A DNA stretch of 5,922 nucleotides from NCBI GenBank assembly GCA_003220195.1, contig QHRT01000469.1, positions 1 through 5,922 of the forward strand, written 5' to 3'. A model generated the notes under the pieces. It was not told the origin of the DNA. It did no database searches and was given only the letters and a program-made list of their open reading frames with translations. Position numbers and translations under genes: made by a program. The stretch comes from Candidatus Rokuibacteriota bacterium (GTDB lineage: Bacteria; Methylomirabilota; Methylomirabilia; Rokubacteriales; CSP1-6). Positions 1 to 4,618 of this stretch are shown here, one piece after another (position 1 is the first letter of the stretch; every line of letters begins with the position of its first letter).

Positions 1-58
1 TCACCAGCCGACGGTCCTCCGTGCGCTTGACCCCCGCACCGATGCCGAAGCCCGTCAT
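1..58 (-). CDS. Molybdopterin-binding subunit of a xanthine dehydrogenase-family hydroxylase, N-terminus only (partial)
   Basis: Reading leftwards from an ATG at 58-56, the frame stays open to the window edge for 19 codons. The peptide contains GIGAGVKRTEDRRLV, which matches the conserved N-terminus of the large (molybdopterin cytosine dinucleotide-binding) subunit of the xanthine dehydrogenase/aerobic CO dehydrogenase family, typically IGxPVKRxEDxRLLTGRG. These enzymes hydroxylate purines, N-heterocycles, aldehydes or CO in the cytoplasm, with FAD and [2Fe-2S] partner subunits. A TAGATT hexamer lies 12 nt upstream and no ribosome-binding site is visible, so the message may have a very short leader. 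The gene is divergent from the Gfo/Idh/MocA gene. It is not the same gene as the hydroxylase at the right edge, which shows its C-terminal part on the same strand. Only 19 residues are visible, so the subfamily and substrate cannot be assigned. Confidence 0.72.
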   Translation of the reverse strand, partial: MTGFGIGAGVKRTEDRRLV

Positions 59-70
59 TGACACGCCGTG

Positions 71-76
71 AATCTA
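71..76 (-). promoter_or_regulatory. Candidate -10 element for the left-edge hydroxylase gene
   Basis: On the minus strand TAGATT matches 4 of 6 positions of TATAAT, including the key A2 and T6. Only 12 nt separate it from the ATG at 58, which would put the transcription start about 6 nt before the start codon. No -35-like TTGACA is seen at a 16-18 bp spacing. The support is mainly that the same arrangement recurs before three other starts in the window. Confidence 0.35.
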
Positions 77-109
77 CTACGTGTCTACGCTGGCGCCTTC
101 GCCGTGCGG

Positions 110-115
110 TATTCT
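110..115 (+). promoter_or_regulatory. Candidate -10 element for the Gfo/Idh/MocA gene
   Basis: TATTCT (4 of 6 to TATAAT) ends 10 nt before the ATG at 126. Transcription would start roughly 3-5 nt before the ATG, a leaderless or near-leaderless message. No clear -35 box and no Shine-Dalgarno sequence is present. The position favours ATG 126 over the in-frame GTG at 81, which lies upstream of this box. Confidence 0.35.
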
Positions 116-125
116 CTTTCACGTC

Positions 126-1193
126 ATGGATCGACTCCGGCTCGCCATCGTCGGCTGCGGCAACATTGCACAGCTCAACGCTCCCGGATACGTGCAGCAT
201 CCGCGCTGTGACGTCACCGTGCTCTGCGATCCCGTGCGCGAGCGCGCCGAGCTGCGCGCCCGGCAGCTCGGGCTGACGCCACGGATCCGCACGGACTACG
301 CGCAGGTCCTCGACGACCCGACCGTCGACGCGGTCGAGCTCTTGACGCCGACCTACCTGCACGCCGAGCAGATCGTCGCGGCGCTCGCGGCGGGCAAGCA
401 CGTGTCGTGTCAGAAGCCCATCGCGATCAGCGTCGCCGAGGCCGACCGCGTCGTCGACGCGGCCGCGAACGCGCGGACGACCTTCCGCGTGACCGAGAAC
501 TTCCTCTACTACCCGCCGATCGTGAAGGCGAAGGAGTTGCTCGACGCGGGCGCCATCGGGGAGCCGTCGCTCGTGCGCATCCACACCACGCGCGTCGCCG
601 AGGTCGTCGGTCAGACCATGGAGCTCGATCCCGAAGCGCTCGTGTGGCGCCGCGATCCGGCGCGCAACCCCGGCGGCGTGCTGTATGACGACGGCGTCCA
701 CAAATACGCGACGGCCGAGTACTGGATCGGCGAATTCGGCGAGATCTCCGCCACCGTCGGCCGCACCGCCGACGCGCTGAACGAGACCCCCAGCGTCGCC
801 ACGTGGCGCTTCAAGGGCCGCGACTGCCTCGGCATCATCGATTACACGTTCGCGCCCGAGATGACGATCCGCAGTCGCTATTACCACGCGGACGAGTTCT
901 TCGAGATCCACGGCTCGCGCGGAATCTTGTGGGTGACCCGCTGCACGGGCGAGATGCTCGATCTGCCGCCCGTCATGCTGATCCGCGGCACGGAGACGAT
1001 CAGCTACCAGGTGCCGATGGACTGGCGTCTCGGCTTCGACGGGGCGGCGAAAGATTTCGTCGACGGCGTGCTGGACGGTCGACAGCCGGCGCAGGACGCG
1101 GAGACCGCGAAGCGCATTCTCCAGGTGCCGCTGGCCATCTACGAATCGTCCCGGACGCGGCGGCCGGTGGCGCCGGAATCGATCAAATCGTGA
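126..1193 (+). CDS. Gfo/Idh/MocA-family NAD(P)-dependent oxidoreductase
   Basis: Predicted soluble cytoplasmic dehydrogenase of 355 residues, the usual family length. The N-terminal Rossmann fold opens with LAIVGCGNIA (GxGxxA at residues 10-15). The acidic end of strand 2 is at D35 in LCDP, and the family Lys is in CQKP (K97; most members have EKP, here Gln replaces Glu). The C-terminal substrate domain carries GGVLYDDGVH (183-192), equivalent to the DxGxH active-site signature. The Asp usually found three residues after that His is Ala195. The start is taken at ATG 126 because the Rossmann strand begins four residues later; an in-frame GTG at 81 would add 15 residues without family character. 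The alpha/beta hydrolase follows after 58 nt on the same strand, so co-transcription is likely. The family acts on sugars, inositols, other polyols and related compounds; the substrate here cannot be read from sequence. Family assignment is firm, the reaction is not. Confidence 0.93.
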   Translation: MDRLRLAIVGCGNIAQLNAPGYVQHPRCDVTVLCDPVRERAELRARQLGLTPRIRTDYAQVLDDPTVDAVELLTPTYLHAEQIVAALAAGKHVSCQKPIAISVAEADRVVDAAANARTTFRVTENFLYYPPIVKAKELLDAGAIGEPSLVRIHTTRVAEVVGQTMELDPEALVWRRDPARNPGGVLYDDGVHKYATAEYWIGEFGEISATVGRTADALNETPSVATWRFKGRDCLGIIDYTFAPEMTIRSRYYHADEFFEIHGSRGILWVTRCTGEMLDLPPVMLIRGTETISYQVPMDWRLGFDGAAKDFVDGVLDGRQPAQDAETAKRILQVPLAIYESSRTRRPVAPESIKS

Positions 1194-1207
1194 CGTCGAT
1201 CGACGTC
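1192..1207. repeat. 16-bp perfect palindrome at the 3' end of the oxidoreductase gene
   Basis: GACGTCGATCGACGTC is its own reverse complement. It overlaps the last two bases of the TGA stop of the oxidoreductase gene and lies 44 nt before the GTG of the hydrolase. Possible roles are an operator, a small attenuating hairpin or chance. The GACGTC hexamer at each end also begins the 26-bp repeats at 2087 and 2138. Confidence 0.6.
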
Positions 1208-1251
1208 CGGATCGAGCTCGCCGGGATGCCGGCCGATCACAGCGCGTCGGC

Positions 1252-2085
1252 GTGAGCGCCGGCGTGTCACGTGCCGACCGCGCCGTGTCGGACGAGCGGG
1301 CCGTCTCCGGCGACGGCGCGCCTCGCATGGCCGTGCACCGGCGCGGCAGTGGACCTGATCTGATTATGTTCCACGGCGGGATGGGATCGTGGAAGCACTG
1401 GGTCCGGAACATCGAACCGCTCGCCGGCCGCTTCACGGTGCACGCGCTCGATCATCCGTCGTACGGCGCCTCGGCGTCCGTCCCGCATGAGACGACCGGC
1501 GCCGAATACCTCGACCTGGTGCACGCGCTGTTCGTCGAGATGTTCCCGGGCGCGGCGCCGCTCAGGTTCGCCGGGTTCTCGTTCGGCGCCGCGATCGCCA
1601 CGAACCTCGCGCGGCGGCTCGCCCCGCGAGTCACGCATCTCTGCCTCGTGTCGCCGGCCGGATTTCCCACGCGCAAGTTCGGGGAACGACCGACGCGCAG
1701 CTACCGGGAAGCCGGGGACGACGAGAAGCTCTTCCGCGAGATCTGTCGCCACAACCTGCTCGTCAACATGCTGAGCGATCCGGCCGCGATTTCCGACGAG
1801 ACGCTGGACATCCAGGCCGAGTGCGTGCGGCGCACCCGTTTCAACAGCCGCAAGGTGAGCGGCGGCGGGACGCTCCTCGGCGACCTCGGCGAGCTCCAGT
1901 GCCGCATCCGGGTGCTGTGGGGAGATCGTGACGATTCCGCGTTCCGTCCCGCGGACCTCCTGATCGGCGAGATCCGCATGGCCGTGCGCGGACCGCTCGA
2001 CGTGCATCGCGTTCCGAACGCGGGTCACTGGTCCGCGTACGAGAACGCCGCCGAGGTCAACCGCCTCATGCTGGAATTTTTCTGA
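1252..2085 (+). CDS. Alpha/beta-fold hydrolase
   Basis: Predicted cytoplasmic serine hydrolase of 277 residues, normal for the family. The order of motifs is canonical: oxyanion-hole HGG at 41-43 after the GSGPDLIMF strand; a DHPSYGAS turn at 67-74; nucleophile elbow GFSFG with Ser110; acid in WGDRDD (Asp227 most likely, Asp225 possible); and catalytic His259 in NAGHW. The HGGMGSWKHW stretch resembles hydrolases that cleave C-C bonds or esters in aromatic degradation, but that does not fix the substrate. The start is uncertain. GTG 1252 is used; GTG 1264 and GTG 1285 are also in frame, and ATG 1327 would give 252 residues but cut into the first strand. None has a convincing ribosome-binding site. 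The gene follows the oxidoreductase after 58 nt and probably shares its transcript. The first repeat of the downstream array starts 2 bp after its stop. Confidence 0.9.
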   Translation: MSAGVSRADRAVSDERAVSGDGAPRMAVHRRGSGPDLIMFHGGMGSWKHWVRNIEPLAGRFTVHALDHPSYGASASVPHETTGAEYLDLVHALFVEMFPGAAPLRFAGFSFGAAIATNLARRLAPRVTHLCLVSPAGFPTRKFGERPTRSYREAGDDEKLFREICRHNLLVNMLSDPAAISDETLDIQAECVRRTRFNSRKVSGGGTLLGDLGELQCRIRVLWGDRDDSAFRPADLLIGEIRMAVRGPLDVHRVPNAGHWSAYENAAEVNRLMLEFF

Positions 2086-2086
2086 C

Positions 2087-2240
2087 GACGTCGCGGCAAC
2101 ACAACCTCGCGTCCAACGCTGGGGAGTATCTCGCGGTGACGTCGCGGCAACACAACCTCGCGTGCATAGAGGAGCGTCCCGGCTTTGCCGGGGCGCTCCG
2201 AACGCTGGGGGGTGTCTCGGAACGCTGGGGGGTGTGGGGG
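2087..2240. repeat. Composite intergenic repeat array (A-B-A-hairpin-B-B)
   Basis: A 26-bp unit (A) beginning GACGTCGCGG and ending CCTCGCGT occurs without mismatch at 2087-2112 and 2138-2163, a period of 51 bp. A second unit (B), AACGCTGGGG plus about ten bases, follows A at 2115-2136 and recurs in tandem at 2201-2220 and 2221-2240. Between the second A and the next B sits a hairpin at 2171-2199, so the array reads as 51-bp repeats with a hairpin inserted in the second. It fills most of the gap between the hydrolase and transporter genes. No transposase or convincing small protein is encoded here. Confidence 0.85.
2171..2199. terminator. Strong 13-bp hairpin, possible terminator after the hydrolase gene
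   Basis: GGAGCGTCCCGGC, loop TTT, GCCGGGGCGCTCC: 13 pairs, one of them a G-T wobble. It lies 85 nt after the hydrolase stop and upstream of the transporter. There is no T-run after the stem, so if it terminates it is not a classical intrinsic terminator. It may simply be a module of the surrounding repeat. Confidence 0.55.
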
Positions 2241-2260
2241 GCCATTTCGGGGCCCCCCAC
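2234..2260. repeat. 10-bp perfect inverted repeat abutting the transporter promoter
   Basis: GTGGGGGGCC at 2234-2243 pairs exactly with GGCCCCCCAC at 2251-2260 around a 7-nt loop. It ends 2 bp before the TATAGT hexamer at 2263, so it covers the place a -35 element would occupy. It could terminate incoming transcription and insulate the transporter, or act as a regulatory structure. A similar hairpin lies downstream of the transporter at 3581-3600. Confidence 0.6.
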
Positions 2261-2262
2261 GA

Positions 2263-2268
2263 TATAGT
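2263..2268 (+). promoter_or_regulatory. Candidate -10 element for the transporter gene
   Basis: TATAGT (5 of 6 to TATAAT) ends 9 nt before the ATG at 2278. A start site 6-8 nt downstream would be within a few bases of the ATG, implying a leaderless message. No Shine-Dalgarno sequence is seen, and the -35 region is taken up by the GC hairpin at 2234-2260. Confidence 0.45.
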
Positions 2269-2277
2269 GCAGATGTC

Positions 2278-3663
2278 ATGACCAATCGAAGAATCTTCTA
2301 CGGCTGGTGGGTGGTCGCGGCATTCTCGGTGATGACGTTCACGTCGACGGGCATCCGTCACGCCGTCGGTCCGTTCCTGAAGCCGATCGTGGCCGATCTC
2401 GGCCTCGATCGCGCGAGCTTCTCTCTGGTCATCGCGCTGAGCCTGTTCCTCTACGGTGTGTTCATGCCGATCGTCGGCATGGTGCTCGACCGCTTCAGCG
2501 TGCGGCTCGTCACCGCGGCCGGCACGGTCGTCCTGGCGCTGTCGCTCGTGGCGACCGCGCTCGTGCGCGATTTCTGGCAGTTCGCCGCGGTCTACGGCGT
2601 GCTGGTTCCGATCGGGCTCGCCGGCACGGGGCCGGTCATCGCGTCCGGCGTCGTCGCGCGCTGGTTCAACAAGCGCCGCGGCACCGCGCTTTCCCTGCTC
2701 GGCAGCGCGTCCATGACCGGCATGAGCCTGCTGGTGCCGGCCGTGACCTGGCTCATCCTGACGACCGGCTGGCGCATGACGTACGTCATCATCGCGGGCG
2801 GCTATCTCGCGCTGGTCCTCCCGCTCTGTGTCTGGATCCTGCGCGATTCGCCGGAGTCGATCGGTCTCAAGGCCGACGGCGGCGCGTTGAAGACGGGCGC
2901 CGTGTCCGCGCCGGTCGAGCGCGTGACCGCCGGCGAGGCGCTCGGCACGCTCGCGTTCTGGCAGCTCGCCGGCTCGTTCTTCACCTGCGGGTTCTCGATG
3001 AGCCTCCTGTCCGCTCACGGCATCCCGATGCTGACCGATCACGGGTACACGCCGATGTTCGCGTCGTGGGCGTTCGGCGTGCTCGGGGGCTCCGCCATCG
3101 GGTTCACGGTGATGCTGGGCGCCTTGTCGGATCACTTCGGGCGCCGGCCCGTCCTCGCGACGATTTACGCCGGGCGGGTGCTCATCTTCGCCGGCTTCTT
3201 CCTCATCCGTGACAATCCGCTCGCGATTCTGCTGGTGGCGGTGCTCGGCGGGATCACGATGGCGGGCACGGGGTCGATGACGTCGGCGCTCACGGCCGAC
3301 ATCTACGGACGCTTCTCGGTCAGCTCGGTTTTCGGCCTGATCTTCCTCGTCCACCAGACGGGCGCGGCCATCGGCTCGTTTCTCGCCGGAGCGCTCTTCG
3401 AGACGACTGGCGGCTACGGTGCGGCGTTCGTGCTGGCGTGCCTCTTCCTGGTGGCCGCGTCCATCGTCGCGCTCAACATCGACACGGGCGCGGGGCTCGC
3501 CACGGCTGTGCCGGGGCGTGTCCGAGCGTCGGGGCCGGGGGAGCGCGAGGGGGGCGTAGCCCCCTTCGCTTCAAGAGTTGGGGGGCCCTTCGAGGCCCCC
3601 TATGTAATCAACCGGCGCGGCGTGCCGCGCCCGGCTCGTAGACCGCCGGGTTCACGACGTTGA
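2278..3663 (+). CDS. MFS transporter, oxalate/formate antiporter or monocarboxylate type, with atypical C-terminal tail
   Basis: Inner-membrane major facilitator of 461 residues with 12 predicted helices: about 9-30, 46-70, 77-97, 101-123, 135-157, 160-187, 222-246, 259-284, 291-311, 313-335, 348-371 and 377-399. The opening FYGWWVVAA is typical of the OFA/monocarboxylate porter group. Loop 2-3 has a motif-A-like GMVLDRFSVR (67-76), and loop 8-9 has GALSDHFGRR (281-290). ATG 2278 is chosen because the helix starts there and a -10-like box lies 9 nt before it; starting further upstream would translate the hairpin. The substrate is probably a small carboxylate or related anion (family inference). 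Odd feature: after the last helix (near residue 400) the frame continues about 60 residues (Gly/Arg/Pro-rich) through two hairpins and 56 bp into the convergent gene. The ancestral stop was probably lost, and in the +1 frame a TAG at 3557 would end it near the expected place. Family call is firm for residues 1-400; the tail is doubtful. Confidence 0.9.
   Translation: MTNRRIFYGWWVVAAFSVMTFTSTGIRHAVGPFLKPIVADLGLDRASFSLVIALSLFLYGVFMPIVGMVLDRFSVRLVTAAGTVVLALSLVATALVRDFWQFAAVYGVLVPIGLAGTGPVIASGVVARWFNKRRGTALSLLGSASMTGMSLLVPAVTWLILTTGWRMTYVIIAGGYLALVLPLCVWILRDSPESIGLKADGGALKTGAVSAPVERVTAGEALGTLAFWQLAGSFFTCGFSMSLLSAHGIPMLTDHGYTPMFASWAFGVLGGSAIGFTVMLGALSDHFGRRPVLATIYAGRVLIFAGFFLIRDNPLAILLVAVLGGITMAGTGSMTSALTADIYGRFSVSSVFGLIFLVHQTGAAIGSFLAGALFETTGGYGAAFVLACLFLVAASIVALNIDTGAGLATAVPGRVRASGPGEREGGVAPFASRVGGPFEAPYVINRRGVPRPARRPPGSRR
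3545..3569. terminator. 11-bp hairpin at the end of the transporter, possible bidirectional terminator
   Basis: GCGAGGGGGGC at 3545-3555 pairs with GCCCCCTTCGC at 3559-3569 (one G-T wobble) around a GTA loop. It lies between the convergent transporter and dehydrogenase genes, but within the open frame of the transporter tail. No T-run follows the stem. Confidence 0.55.
3581..3600. terminator. GC hairpin just after the dehydrogenase stop, possible terminator
   Basis: GGGGGCC at 3581-3587 pairs with GGCCCCC at 3594-3600 around CTTCGA. In the minus direction it begins 7 nt after the TGA of the dehydrogenase (3610-3608), a normal place for a terminator. It resembles the hairpin at 2234-2260: a G-run, GCC, a short loop containing TTCG or TTTCGG, GGC and a C-run, followed by an AT-rich stretch (TATGTAAT here, ATATAGT there). 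Confidence 0.6.
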
Positions 3664-4618
3664 GCGGCCGCTGCCCCGTGAGCACCCGCGCCGCTTCCTC
3701 ACCGCATCGTCTCGGCACCTGAGCGACCGCCGCGGACGAGAAATACGCGGAGTGCGGCGTGGCGATGACGTTCTCCATCTTCAAGAGCGGGTTGTCGGCC
3801 GCGACGGGCTCGTGTTCCCACACGTCGAGCGCCGCGCCGGCAAGAAGCTTGTCTCCGAGCGCCCGGATCAGCGCCCGCTCGTCCACCACCGGGCCGCGTG
3901 ACGTGTTGATCAGGATCGCGGTCGGCTTCATCCGCCGGAAGAACGCGTCGCTGATCAGATGGCGGGTCTCGTCGTTCAGGAGCGTGTGGACCGAGACGTA
4001 GTCGGACCGCGCGGCCAGCTGCTCGAGCGAGACGCGCTCGACGCCGAGCGCCGCGAAGTGCCGCTCGTCGACGTAGGGATCGCACGCGATGACCTTCATC
4101 TCGAACGCGGCCGCGCGGCGGGCGAAGGCGCTGCCGATGTTGCCGAGGCCGACGATCCCGACCGTCTCGCCGTGCAGCGCGCCGGTGCGGTCACCGGGGA
4201 CGCCGCCGCCCCACGCGCCCGCGTGCACCTGGCGGTCCGACACGATGACCTTGCGGTTCCAGGCGAGCAGCAACGCCATCGCGTGATTCGCGACCTCGCG
4301 GATCCAGAGATCGGGAATGTTGACGACGATCACGCCGAGCTCGGTCGCGGCGGGCACGTCGATGACGTCGTAGCCGACCCCGGTCCGCACGACGACCTTC
4401 AAGCCCTCGAGCGCGCTCATCACGCGGCGGGTGATCGGCGAGTACACGACGACGAGCGCGTCGGCGTCACGGGTGCGCGCGACGATCTCCTCTTCGTCCT
4501 TGAGGAACGGCAGCGTGGTCATCGTGGCGGGGACGGACGCGAGCGCGGCCTGACAGTCGGCGTAGTCGGCGGGCGTGCGTCCCTGGATGACGTAGACGTG
4601 CGCGGGCTGACGGCTCAT
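3608..4618 (-). CDS. D-isomer-specific 2-hydroxyacid dehydrogenase (CtBP-like), likely its own start
   Basis: Read from the ATG at 4618 this is a complete 336-residue NAD-dependent dehydrogenase, full length for the family, which interconverts 2-oxoacids and D-2-hydroxyacids. The split substrate domain occupies about 1-110 and 295-336. The cofactor domain carries VGLGNIG (GxGxxG at 157-162) with Asp180 positioned to bind the NAD ribose. The catalytic set is Arg241 in NTSRG, Glu270 in DVWEHEP and His289 in TPHSA. The RTGVGYDVID stretch (78-87) and the PLNVVNPAVY ending resemble the C-terminal-binding-protein-like branch. The codons before it are in frame with the molybdenum hydroxylase and contain no stop, so it may be translated as part of that chain. 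The TATACT box 15 nt upstream and the full-length family N-terminus favour independent initiation. Its 3' end overlaps the transporter tail by 56 bp. Confidence 0.85.
   Translation of the reverse strand: MSRQPAHVYVIQGRTPADYADCQAALASVPATMTTLPFLKDEEEIVARTRDADALVVVYSPITRRVMSALEGLKVVVRTGVGYDVIDVPAATELGVIVVNIPDLWIREVANHAMALLLAWNRKVIVSDRQVHAGAWGGGVPGDRTGALHGETVGIVGLGNIGSAFARRAAAFEMKVIACDPYVDERHFAALGVERVSLEQLAARSDYVSVHTLLNDETRHLISDAFFRRMKPTAILINTSRGPVVDERALIRALGDKLLAGAALDVWEHEPVAADNPLLKMENVIATPHSAYFSSAAVAQVPRRCGEEAARVLTGQRPLNVVNPAVYEPGAARRAG

Noticed and set aside
81..125. Upstream GTG start adding 15 residues to the oxidoreductase
   Set aside because: The extra residues precede the Rossmann strand and have no family counterpart, and the TATTCT box at 110-115 would lie inside the coding region.
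58..276. 72-residue plus-strand frame at the left end
   Set aside because: It overlaps the oxidoreductase in a different frame, with low-complexity Ser/Ala/Pro content. Its first bases are antisense to the start codon of the left-edge hydroxylase.
2087..2163. Two 26-bp repeats with a 25-bp spacer as a minimal CRISPR
   Set aside because: There are only two copies, the spacer-like segment is itself repeated nearby (B unit), and no cas genes are present.
2025..2285. Small minus-strand frame with a repeated REVVLPRR peptide over the repeat array
   Set aside because: The repeated peptide comes directly from the 26-bp DNA repeat, and the region is better explained as non-coding repeats. There is no ribosome-binding site or coding bias.
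1267..3354. 695-residue minus-strand open frame
   Set aside because: It runs antisense across the hydrolase, the repeat array and the transporter, all with clear family motifs. Its product is Arg/Asp/Glu/His-rich with no recognisable domain, typical of an antisense frame in GC-rich genes.
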